Of a stretch of 41,879 bases of DNA, positions 1 through 7,409 are shown piece after piece. Origin of the DNA: Gammaproteobacteria bacterium (lineage in GTDB: Bacteria > Pseudomonadota > Gammaproteobacteria > Porifericomitales > Porifericomitaceae); the NCBI GenBank assembly GCA_028817305.1, contig JAPPPX010000070.1, forward strand, positions 1 to 41,879, read 5' to 3'. Position numbers and translations under genes: made by a program. Position 1 is the stretch's first letter; every line of letters starts with the position of its first letter. The notes under the pieces were generated by a model. The model was given only the letters and a program-made list of their open reading frames with translations, was not told the origin of the DNA and did no database searches.

Positions 1-14
1 AGCGCGAAGCGCGC

Positions 15-94
15 GCTTTATACGCTGGATTCCCGCCTGCGCGGGAATGGCGAGGGGGGCATGGGAATGGCGGAGTAGGCTTTATACGCTGGAT
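15..94. repeat. Short direct repeats around a dRS3/REP-like inverted repeat
   Basis: A 16-base word (gctttatacgctggat) occurs at 15-30 and again at 79-94. The first copy runs into an inverted repeat at 29-48, attcccgc-ctgc-gcgggaat, which has the ATTCCC-N8-GGGAAT form of neisserial dRS3 elements and of related REP-like repeats in other proteobacteria. The second copy keeps only a degenerate version (gcccgcgggg). The family assignment is by resemblance; whether the element is dispersed in the genome cannot be seen from one window. Confidence 0.5.
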
Positions 95-143
95 GCCCGC
101 GGGGTTTTTGCACAGAGGGTTTACGGTGGCCCCGTCCGCTATT

Positions 144-173
144 TGTAGTGCTGCCGCATCCTATGGTATAAAT
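144..173 (+). promoter_or_regulatory. Possible rpsB promoter
   Basis: A TTGTAG box at 144-149 and a TATAAA box at 168-173 are separated by 18 bases, about 40 bases upstream of the rpsB start. The -35 box is a weak match to consensus. The roughly 35-base leader after it has no strong Shine-Dalgarno, and rpsB leaders in enterobacteria are known targets of S2 autoregulation. This is a tentative call from spacing and position only. Confidence 0.3.
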
Positions 174-214
174 CGCCAGCTGAGTCCGCAAACGGCGGGC
201 CGGATGTTGCGACT

Positions 215-1000
215 ATGACACAAATCACCATGCGCGAGATGATTGATGCCGGGATGCATTTTGGGCACCAGGCCTGCTACTGGCATCCGAAAATGGCCCC
301 GTATCTGTACGGCGAACGCAACCGCCTGCATATCATAGACCTGGAGAAGACCCTGCCGCTCTACCGGGAGGCCCTGGTCTTTTTGGGCAAGGTGGCGGCG
401 CGCAAGGGGGTGGTGCTTTTCGTAGGCACCAAACGGGTCGCGCAGGCGGCGGTTGCGGAGGAAGCGGCGCGTTGCGGCATGCCCTATGTAAACCAGCGTT
501 GGCTGGGGGGATTGTTGACCAACTTTCGGATTGTCAGGAAATCCATCGATCGGCTCCGCGAATACACGGCTCAGGAGGAAAGCGAGGCGCCGGCCCCGGA
601 GAAGATGACCAAGAAGGAGCGGTTGCGCCACCAGCGCGCCCTTGACAAATTGCGCCACAACTTTGAGGGAGTGCAGGCCCTGGAACAACGGCCGGACGCG
701 CTGTTTGTCATTGACGTGAACTTTGAACGCATCGCCGTGCGCGAGGCTCGGCGGACGGGGGTGCCGGTGGTGGGCGTGGTGGACAGCAACAGCGACCCGG
801 ACGGCATAGATTACGTGATTCCGGGCAACGACGACTCCGGCCGCGCCGTACGCCTGTATCTGCGGGGGGTGGCGGATGCCATTTTGGAGGCGCAACGCCG
901 GGAGATCGAGCGCGCGGCGGATGCGGACGAGTTTACGGAAGTCAGCGAGGGCGGCGGCGCGGACGCCGCGCGACCGGTCAATGCCGCCGGCGCGCCCTGA
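215..1000 (+). CDS. rpsB: 30S ribosomal protein S2
   Basis: S2 binds the 30S subunit late in assembly and helps hold S1. The 261-residue product starts MTQITMREMIDAGMHFGH, the typical N-terminus, followed by the family segment HPKMAPYLYGERN, RWLGGLLTNF near residue 95, and VVGVVDSNSDPDGIDYVIPGNDD near residue 185. The length is slightly above the 241 residues of the E. coli protein because of an acidic, alanine-rich C-terminal tail. It is first in the housekeeping run and is followed by tsf, the classic rpsB-tsf operon. The start codon lacks a clear Shine-Dalgarno, but the conserved N-terminus fixes it. Confidence 0.97.
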   Translation: MTQITMREMIDAGMHFGHQACYWHPKMAPYLYGERNRLHIIDLEKTLPLYREALVFLGKVAARKGVVLFVGTKRVAQAAVAEEAARCGMPYVNQRWLGGLLTNFRIVRKSIDRLREYTAQEESEAPAPEKMTKKERLRHQRALDKLRHNFEGVQALEQRPDALFVIDVNFERIAVREARRTGVPVVGVVDSNSDPDGIDYVIPGNDDSGRAVRLYLRGVADAILEAQRREIERAADADEFTEVSEGGGADAARPVNAAGAP

Positions 1001-1082
1001 ATCGCGCCCTGAATAGTATTGCGCCATAGTATTGCGCCGCTTGCCGCGCAGTCGGCATGAGGGCAGGGGAGCAGTGGAAGCA

Positions 1083-1937
1083 ATGGAGATCGCAACGGCC
1101 AAGGTAAAGGAACTGCGCGCCCGTACAGGCGCCGGAATCATGGACTGCAAGCGTGCCTTGCAGGAAACGGAGGGCGACCTGGACCGGGCCATGCAGGCCA
1201 TGCGCGTGGCGGGCAAGACGCAGGCGGAACGCCGTGCCGGCCGCATCGCAGCCGAGGGGGCGGTCCTGGTCCGTGCCGAGGGCCATTTGCTGCTGGAGGT
1301 TAATTGCGAAACCGATTTTGTCGCTCGTTCCCCGGATTTTCAGAGATTTATGGAGGGCGTTGCCGACAGTATTCTGGCGGCGACCCCCGCCGACCTCGCT
1401 GCCCTGAACGAGGCGTCCTTTCGGAACGGAGACCTCAGCGTGGAGGAAGCGCGTTGCGAACTGGTATCCAAGATCGGGGAGAACGTCACGATTCGCCGTT
1501 TCTTCCGCATGAGCGAAGTATGCGGCCAGGTCGGAGGGTACCAGCACGGGAACCGTATCGGGGTGCTGGTGGATGTGCGGGGCGCCGCCTCCGGGAGCGC
1601 CTCCGGGAAAATGACGGAATTGGCCCGCGATATCGCCATGCATATCTGTTGGGGGAGGCCCGTCTGCGTCAGCGAGCGGGACATGCCCGCGGAACTGCTG
1701 GAACGGGAGCGCAAAATTTTGGTCGAGCAGGCGGAGCAGAGCGGGAAGCCGGCGCCGATCATGGAGAAGATCATCGCTGGCCGATTGCAGAAGTTCTTGC
1801 AGGAGGTCACCCTTCTTGGCCAGGGTTTTGTCAAGGATCCCGAGCGATCCGTAGCCGCCGTGCTGGACGAAGCCGCCGCCACCGTTCACAGCTTCGCGCG
1901 CTACGAGGTCGGCGAAGGGCTGAAGAATGGCGACTGA
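1083..1937 (+). CDS. tsf: Translation elongation factor Ts
   Basis: EF-Ts is the guanine nucleotide exchange factor for EF-Tu. The 284-residue protein matches the usual length of about 283. The N-terminal UBA-like segment has KELRARTGAGIMDCKRAL at about 8-25, and the core carries CETDFVAR near residue 79, which belongs to the EF-Tu contact region. I chose the ATG at 1083 over an in-frame ATG 51 bases upstream because the family N-terminus begins there and a GA-rich stretch (aggggag) lies about 11 bases before it. About 80 bases separate it from rpsB, room for the S2-S1 type leader or attenuator seen in other operons, though none is evident here. Confidence 0.96.
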   Translation: MEIATAKVKELRARTGAGIMDCKRALQETEGDLDRAMQAMRVAGKTQAERRAGRIAAEGAVLVRAEGHLLLEVNCETDFVARSPDFQRFMEGVADSILAATPADLAALNEASFRNGDLSVEEARCELVSKIGENVTIRRFFRMSEVCGQVGGYQHGNRIGVLVDVRGAASGSASGKMTELARDIAMHICWGRPVCVSERDMPAELLERERKILVEQAEQSGKPAPIMEKIIAGRLQKFLQEVTLLGQGFVKDPERSVAAVLDEAAATVHSFARYEVGEGLKNGD

Positions 1938-1969
1938 CTCCTCCGGCTAGTCCGCGGGGGTTCTTAACT

Positions 1970-2716
1970 TTGCCCAAGGCCGCTGGAAAGGCCCTTTACA
2001 GGCGGATCCTTATCAAGCTCAGTGGGGAGGCGATGTGCGAAGATGCCGGTTTCGGCATCTCTCCCGAGAAGATGGACCGCTTTGCCGGAGAGATCGAGGT
2101 GCTGCTTGGGCAGGCGGACTGCCAGGTTGCGCTGGTGATCGGCGCTGGCAACATCCTGCGGGGGTCCGATCTCACCGCGGCTGGCGTGGACCGCGTGACC
2201 GCCGACCAGATAGGGATGCTGGGCACCGTCATGAACTGTCTGGCCATGCAGGATTCTCTGGAGCGTCGCGGCATGCCCGCCCGGGTGATGTCGGCCGTGC
2301 AGATCCACGAGGTCTGCGAAGACTACGTGCGCCGCCGCGCGATCCGGCACCTGGAGCGAAAGCGGATCGTGTTGTTCGCGGCGGGGCTGGGCAATCCTTT
2401 TTTTACCACCGACACGGCGGCCAGCCTGAGGGCCGTCGAGATCGGCGCCGACCTGCTGATCAAGGCTACCAAGGTGGACGGCATCTATTCCGGCAACCCC
2501 TCTCAGGACCGGGGCGCCCGCCGCTACCGGAGTTTGCACTACGACGAGGTCCTGGAGCGCCGGTTGCAGGTGATAGATGCCACCGCCGTGGTCTTGTGCC
2601 GCGACAATGACATGCCGTTGCGGGTCATTGACATGAACCGTCGGCAGTCCTTTCTGCGCGCCGTCCAGGGCGATGACGAGGGGACGCTGGTCTTCAGCGC
2701 CGGGAGGGCGTCGTGA
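1970..2716 (+). CDS. pyrH: Uridylate kinase (UMP kinase), TTG start
   Basis: The enzyme phosphorylates UMP to UDP with ATP, the committed step toward UTP and CTP. The 248-residue product has the amino-acid-kinase fold motifs: RILIKLSGEAM near the start, VIGAGNILRG near residue 55, the DQIGMLGTVMN segment, GNPFFTTDTAA for nucleotide binding near 140, and KATKVDGIYSGNP near 163. No ATG or GTG precedes the conserved core. A TTG at 1970 lies 9 bases after gcggggg and gives a family-like N-terminus, so I take it as the start. Its TGA overlaps the GTG of frr. E. coli PyrH has 241 residues. Confidence 0.94.
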   Translation: MPKAAGKALYRRILIKLSGEAMCEDAGFGISPEKMDRFAGEIEVLLGQADCQVALVIGAGNILRGSDLTAAGVDRVTADQIGMLGTVMNCLAMQDSLERRGMPARVMSAVQIHEVCEDYVRRRAIRHLERKRIVLFAAGLGNPFFTTDTAASLRAVEIGADLLIKATKVDGIYSGNPSQDRGARRYRSLHYDEVLERRLQVIDATAVVLCRDNDMPLRVIDMNRRQSFLRAVQGDDEGTLVFSAGRAS

Positions 2717-3270
2717 TAGACGAGATTGTCCGCCGCGCCGAACAGCGCATGGGCAAGAGCGTGGAGTCCCTGCGCCGGGGGTTGCAACGATTGCGTACCG
2801 GCCGCGCCCACCCCGATCTGCTGGAATCGCTCCGGGTCAGCAGTTACGGCACCGAGATGTCGTTGCGGCAGGTCGCCAAGGTAAGCGTCGCCGATGCCCG
2901 CACCCTGCTGCTGAACGTCTGGGACAAGGGCCTGGTGGAGTCGGTCGAACGGGCGATCCGGGACTCCGACCTGGGCCTGAACCCGGTTGCGGCGGGCCTG
3001 TCCATCCGTGTTCCTTTGCCGCCGCTCAGCGAAGATCGGCGCCGGGAGTTGGCGCGGCTGTCCCGCGCCGAGGCCGAGCAGGCGCGGGTGGCGGTGCGCA
3101 ATATTCGCCGTGACGCCGTCAAGGAAATCAAGGGGCTGGGCGAGGACCAAGGCGCCGGCCAGGACGTCCGCCGCCGCGGCGAAGAAAGCCTGCAGCGGGC
3201 CACGGACGACTCCGTGGCCCGCATTGACGCCATTCTCGCCGAAAAGGAAAAGGAATTGCTGGAGTTTTAG
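2713..3270 (+). CDS. frr: Ribosome recycling factor, GTG start overlapping pyrH
   Basis: RRF splits post-termination ribosomes together with EF-G. The 185-residue product has the normal family length and shows the two-domain pattern: a long helical domain (start to about residue 30, and about 105-185) and a small beta domain between. Recognisable segments are LRTGRAHPDLL near 28 and VRNIRRDAVKEIK near 130. The start is a GTG that shares bases with the pyrH stop (GTGA), with ggaggg just upstream, so translation is probably coupled to pyrH. Confidence 0.95.
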   Translation: MIDEIVRRAEQRMGKSVESLRRGLQRLRTGRAHPDLLESLRVSSYGTEMSLRQVAKVSVADARTLLLNVWDKGLVESVERAIRDSDLGLNPVAAGLSIRVPLPPLSEDRRRELARLSRAEAEQARVAVRNIRRDAVKEIKGLGEDQGAGQDVRRRGEESLQRATDDSVARIDAILAEKEKELLEF

Positions 3271-3278
3271 TTCGTGCC

Positions 3279-4070
3279 ATGAGCTACTCTTCGTTGCATC
3301 GTTTTGCCCCGGCCGTTGCGTCCGGGGGACTGGGAGAATTGCAGCACTTGGTGTTCATCATGGACGGTAACGGCCGTTGGGCCCGGCGCCGGGGATTGCC
3401 GCGGGTCGCCGGCCATCGCGCCGGCGTAGAGACTCTGCGCCGGATGGTGCGTCTGGTTCTCGCCACTCCGGTGCGGGCGCTTACGGTCTTCGCCTTCAGC
3501 AGCGAAAATTGGCACCGGCCCCGCGGCGAGGTGCGCCGCCTGCTCGAATTATTCCGGGAATCGCTGCAACGGGAGTTGAGCGAACTCTGCGACCGGGGCA
3601 TACGCCTGCGCTTCATCGGCGGGCGGGAGCCTTTCCCCGCGGCCCTGCGCCGCTCCATGGCCGAAGCGGAGCGGAACACCCGTGACAATGATCGGTTGCA
3701 GCTCACGGTTGCCGTCAATTACGGCGGCCGCTGGGACATCGCGCAGGCTTGTCGCAAGCTGTCGCAACAGGCGCTGGCAGGCCGCCTGTCTCTCGCGGAG
3801 ATAGACGAATCCCTGATCGCGGGGCAACTATCTCTTGCGGATCTGCCGGACCCGGACCTCCTGATCCGTACCGGCGGAGAGCAACGGATCAGCAATTATC
3901 TGCTATGGCAGATGGCCTACACGGAGTTGTACTTCACGGATCGGCTGTGGCCGGACTTCGCCGCCGCGGACCTGGAGAGCGCCCTCTCCTGGTATGCCGG
4001 CCGTCAGCGTCGCTTCGGGGGCCTGGATGCTCCGGAGCGGGAACGGGAACGGGAATGTTCCGGCGCCTGA
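3279..4070 (+). CDS. uppS: Undecaprenyl diphosphate synthase (cis-prenyltransferase)
   Basis: This enzyme condenses isopentenyl diphosphate onto farnesyl diphosphate with cis geometry to make the C55 carrier for peptidoglycan and O-antigen synthesis. The 263-residue protein has the catalytic aspartate motif FIMDGNGRWA near residue 27, GHRAG near 45, AFSSENWHRP near 73, and the C-terminal RTGGEQRISNYLLWQ and YTELYFTD motifs (about 197-222). The first motif has LVFIMDG where many homologues have HVAIIMDG, a mild variation. The last 16 bases overlap cdsA. It sits directly in front of cdsA and dxr, a layout of lipid and isoprenoid genes common in proteobacteria. Confidence 0.95.
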   Translation: MSYSSLHRFAPAVASGGLGELQHLVFIMDGNGRWARRRGLPRVAGHRAGVETLRRMVRLVLATPVRALTVFAFSSENWHRPRGEVRRLLELFRESLQRELSELCDRGIRLRFIGGREPFPAALRRSMAEAERNTRDNDRLQLTVAVNYGGRWDIAQACRKLSQQALAGRLSLAEIDESLIAGQLSLADLPDPDLLIRTGGEQRISNYLLWQMAYTELYFTDRLWPDFAAADLESALSWYAGRQRRFGGLDAPERERERECSGA

Positions 4071-4870
4071 TCACGGCGGTGGCGCTGGCCGTGCCTTTGC
4101 TGGCGCTGGTTTTGTGGGCGCCGGCGCCCCTGCTGGCTGCGTTCCTGGCTGTCTTCGTGGCTGTGGGCGCCTGGGAATGGCTGCGCCTGTGCGGCATATC
4201 CGGAACCGGCCCCGGTCTCGCCTACCTGCTGTTGACGCTGGCGCTTATGGGCCTGCTCTATCCCTTGCGCGGGCAGCCGGGCGGCGTCGCGCTGGTGGCC
4301 GTAGGCGCCGCCTGGTGGTTGACGGCCCTGCCGTTGCTCCGGTGCCGGGCGGCGACCGCGTACCGGCGCGGCACACGCCGGTACGCCCATGCCGGCCTGG
4401 GCTGGCTGGCACTGTTGCCGGCCTGGGTCGCCTTGCTTTGGTTGCACGGACTCTCTCCCCGCGGGCCGTTCCTGCTGCTCTACCTGCTGATACTGGTATG
4501 GACGGCCGATAGTGCCGCCTATCTGGGCGGCCGGCTCTGGGGGTGCCGCCCGCTGGCGCCGTCCATAAGCCCGGGCAAGACTTGGGAAGGCGCGTTCAGC
4601 GCCGCCGCCGCTGTAGTCTTGCTGGCCGCCGCCGGCGCCGCCTGGCTGGGGGAGGGGCGCCCGCTGGCATTCTTGTTGCTGAGCCTGGCGGCATTTTTCT
4701 TCAGTATCGTCGGCGACCTGCTGGAAAGCAGGCTGAAGCGCAGCGCGAAACGCAAGGACAGCGGCTCTCTTCTGCCCGGGCATGGCGGGGTGCTGGACCG
4801 CATTGACAGTCTGGCGGCGGCCGCGCCGATCTTCGCCAGCGGCCTGTGGTTGTTGCGCAGAGTGACGTGA
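4055..4870 (+). CDS. cdsA: Phosphatidate cytidylyltransferase
   Basis: CdsA is an inner-membrane enzyme that makes CDP-diacylglycerol from phosphatidate and CTP, the precursor of all major phospholipids. The 271-residue protein is built of hydrophobic helices rich in leucine and alanine. It ends with the CDP-diglyceride synthase signature, SRLKRSAKRKDSG followed by LLPGHGGVLDRIDS (about 223-250), which carries the metal-binding aspartates. I chose the ATG at 4055, which gives a short hydrophobic N-terminus (MFRRLITAVALAV) and overlaps uppS by 16 bases. gaacggga lies just before it. Its stop overlaps the dxr start. Confidence 0.93.
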   Translation: MFRRLITAVALAVPLLALVLWAPAPLLAAFLAVFVAVGAWEWLRLCGISGTGPGLAYLLLTLALMGLLYPLRGQPGGVALVAVGAAWWLTALPLLRCRAATAYRRGTRRYAHAGLGWLALLPAWVALLWLHGLSPRGPFLLLYLLILVWTADSAAYLGGRLWGCRPLAPSISPGKTWEGAFSAAAAVVLLAAAGAAWLGEGRPLAFLLLSLAAFFFSIVGDLLESRLKRSAKRKDSGSLLPGHGGVLDRIDSLAAAAPIFASGLWLLRRVT

Positions 4871-6042
4871 TCGCGGTCAGCGTACTCGGTTCGACCGGCA
4901 GCGTGGGGCGCAATACCCTCGACGTTCTGGCTCGGCACCGCGACCGCTACCGGGTGGCGGCCCTGGCGGCCGGCAGCGACGCGGAGCGGCTGCGGGAGCA
5001 ATGCCGGCAATGGCAGCCGGACTGCGCGGCGCTGGCGGATGCCGCGGCGGCGGCCCGCCTGCGGCAGAGCTGCCCAGGGCTTGAGGTGTTGTCGGGGGCC
5101 GAGGGGATAGCCGCGGCGGCGGCGCTGCCGCAGGCGGATTGCGTGGTCGCCGGCATTGTCGGCGCCGCGGGGCTGCTGCCTACCCTGGCGGCGGTGCGGG
5201 CGGGCAAGCGGGTGATCCTGGCGAATAAGGAAGCCTTGGTCATGACCGGCGGCCTGTTGCGCCGGGAGGCCGCCGGCAGCGGCGCCCGGCTGCTGCCCAT
5301 TGATAGCGAGCACAATGCCGTATTTCAATGTCTGCCGAGGGATGCGGCGGATACCGGCGCCGCCGCTGCCGGTGTCCGCCGCATCCTGTTGACTGCCTCT
5401 GGCGGCCCCTTTCTCTCCATGCCGCCGGCCGAGTTGGAGGGCGTCACCCCGGAGCGGGCCTGTCAGCACCCCAACTGGGCGATGGGGCGCAAGATCTCCA
5501 TAGATTCCGCCACCATGATGAACAAGGGCCTGGAGGTGATCGAGGCCTGCCTCCTATTCGACTTGTCGTTGCCGCAGGTGGACGTGCTGGTCCACCCGCG
5601 CAGCATCGTCCATTCTCTGGTCGAGTATCGGGACGGCTCCGTGCTGGCGCAGCTGGCCAGCCCGGATCTCCGCATTCCGATCGCCCACGCGCTGGCCTGG
5701 CCCGGTCCCCGCATCGAGTCCGGCGGTCGGCGCCTGGACCTGCTCACTTGCGGCCCCCTGGTTTTCGAGGCCCCGGACCCGGTCCGTTTTCCCTGCCTGC
5801 GCCTGGCCCGCGAGGCGATGCGTGAAGGGGGCACGGCCACGGCGATCCTCAACGCCGCTAACGAGGTCGCCGTGGACGGTTTTCTCAAGGGGCAGCTGCG
5901 CTTTACCGGGATCGCCGCGGTGGTCGAGGATACGCTGGAAAAGCTGCGCGCCGAGCAAACGGACGATTTGGAGCGGATCATGGGCGCGGACGCGGCGGCG
6001 CGCCGTTGCGCCGGGCGCATACTGGAGCAGCGCGCGCCATGA
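4867..6042 (+). CDS. dxr: 1-deoxy-D-xylulose 5-phosphate reductoisomerase, GTG start
   Basis: DXR makes 2-C-methyl-D-erythritol 4-phosphate with NADPH, the second step of the MEP isoprenoid pathway. It feeds UppS and the squalene synthase found later in the window. The product (391 residues, usual about 398) begins with the NADPH-binding VLGSTGSVGRNTLDVL, has ANKEALVMTGG near 120, LLPIDSEHNAVFQ near 143, and the substrate motif TASGGPF near 178. MGRKISIDSATMMNKGLE follows near 209. I prefer the GTG at 4867, which overlaps the cdsA stop as GTGA. Another GTG 21 bases upstream is possible. Confidence 0.93.
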   Translation: MIAVSVLGSTGSVGRNTLDVLARHRDRYRVAALAAGSDAERLREQCRQWQPDCAALADAAAAARLRQSCPGLEVLSGAEGIAAAAALPQADCVVAGIVGAAGLLPTLAAVRAGKRVILANKEALVMTGGLLRREAAGSGARLLPIDSEHNAVFQCLPRDAADTGAAAAGVRRILLTASGGPFLSMPPAELEGVTPERACQHPNWAMGRKISIDSATMMNKGLEVIEACLLFDLSLPQVDVLVHPRSIVHSLVEYRDGSVLAQLASPDLRIPIAHALAWPGPRIESGGRRLDLLTCGPLVFEAPDPVRFPCLRLAREAMREGGTATAILNAANEVAVDGFLKGQLRFTGIAAVVEDTLEKLRAEQTDDLERIMGADAAARRCAGRILEQRAP

Positions 6043-7409
6043 TTCAGTTCCTGTATTCCCTGTTGGCCTTTTTGGCGACGGTCAGCTTGTTGATCGCCTT
6101 CCACGAGTATGGCCATTTCCTGGTGGCGCGCTGGAACGGCGTGCACGTTCTGCGGTTTTCTATCGGCATTGGCCCTGCCGTCTGGAAGCGCCGGGACGCC
6201 GAAGGCACGGAATGGGTGGTGGCGGCCCTGCCGCTGGGCGGCTACGTGCGCATGCTGGACGAGCGCGAGGGTTCCGTGCCCGAGCAGGAACTGGATCGCG
6301 CCTTTAACCGCAAGTCCCTGGGGCAACGCTGCGCGATCGTGCTGGCCGGGCCGTTGTTTAACCTGCTGGCGGCGGTGCTGGCCTTCACCCTGGTGTATAT
6401 GATCGGCGTCACCGGCCTGCGTCCCGTGGTGGAGGACATATTGCCGGATTCGCCCGCTGCCCGCGCCGGACTGGCGCCCGGTCAGGAGATCTTTGCCGTG
6501 GCCGGCCGCCCGGCGTCCAGCTGGAGGGCCGTTAACGAGGCCCTGTTGCGGTCCCTGATCGCAGGTGCGCCCGTTGCCGAACTGAGCGTCGCCGCCGTCG
6601 CCGAAGAACGCTACCTTGTGGCGGTGTCTCTGGACGGGGTCTCGTTGGACACCTTGTCCCAGGAGACGCCCCTGGAATTGCTTGGCGTCCAGCCGCGCCT
6701 GCCGGCGCCGAAGGCCGTTTTCGATACGGTGGAACCCGGCAGTCCGGCGGACCGCGCCGGCCTGCTGCCCGGCGACCGAGTGGTTGCCGCGGCGGGGAGG
6801 CCCTTGCTCTACTGGCAGGATTTTTCCCGGGCGGTCCGGGAGCACCCCGCCGGCACCCCCCTGTCCCTGGAAGTGATGCGGCAGGGCCGGCGGCTGTCCG
6901 TGGAACTGCTCCCGGCGCGGACGGAGGAAGGCCGGGGACGCATCGGGGTGGGGCTGCGCGCGGATGCGGCGCAGCTGGCCGAATTGCGCCGGGAACTGGA
7001 GCGGGTGGAATCGTATTCGTTGTTCCCGGCGCTGGGGCAGGCGCTGCGGCGCACGTGGGATATTTCGGTATTGACCCTGCGGGTGCTGGGGCAGATCGTC
7101 GTCGGCCGCGTCTCCGCGGACAACCTGAGCGGGCCGGTGGGGATCGCCTATTTCGCGGGCGTCAGCGCCCTGCAGGGGCTGTCTTCCTTCTGTACCTTCC
7201 TGGCCGTGGTCAGTATTGGCCTGGGGATCTTCAACTTGTTGCCCATCCCGATCCTGGACGGGGGACACCTGTTGTATTACTTGATAGAATACCTGAAAGG
7301 GAGCCCCTTATCCGATTTCCAACAGGCCGCGGGCCAGCGATTGGGGCTGTTTCTTTTGCTGGGGTTGTTTCTTCTGGTTTGTTACAACGATTTTCTCCGG
7401 CTGGCATGA
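6039..7409 (+). CDS. rseP: Site-2 zinc protease RseP
   Basis: RseP is an inner-membrane intramembrane metalloprotease. In E. coli it cuts the anti-sigma factor RseA to release sigma E, and clears signal-peptide remnants. The 456-residue protein has the zinc site HEYGH at 22-26 in the first membrane segment, two periplasmic PDZ domains (about 125-290), and the second catalytic motif NLLPIPILDGGH near residue 400, followed by C-terminal hydrophobic segments. The ATG overlaps the dxr stop (ATGA). Position next to bamA and skp fits envelope-stress control of outer-membrane assembly. Confidence 0.95.
   Translation: MIQFLYSLLAFLATVSLLIAFHEYGHFLVARWNGVHVLRFSIGIGPAVWKRRDAEGTEWVVAALPLGGYVRMLDEREGSVPEQELDRAFNRKSLGQRCAIVLAGPLFNLLAAVLAFTLVYMIGVTGLRPVVEDILPDSPAARAGLAPGQEIFAVAGRPASSWRAVNEALLRSLIAGAPVAELSVAAVAEERYLVAVSLDGVSLDTLSQETPLELLGVQPRLPAPKAVFDTVEPGSPADRAGLLPGDRVVAAAGRPLLYWQDFSRAVREHPAGTPLSLEVMRQGRRLSVELLPARTEEGRGRIGVGLRADAAQLAELRRELERVESYSLFPALGQALRRTWDISVLTLRVLGQIVVGRVSADNLSGPVGIAYFAGVSALQGLSSFCTFLAVVSIGLGIFNLLPIPILDGGHLLYYLIEYLKGSPLSDFQQAAGQRLGLFLLLGLFLLVCYNDFLRLA

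Noticed and set aside
161-1246. Long minus-strand frame over rpsB
   Set aside because: It is a high-GC shadow of rpsB and has no recognisable family features. The same holds for other long antisense frames over bamA, dnaX, ruvB, rseP and tolB.
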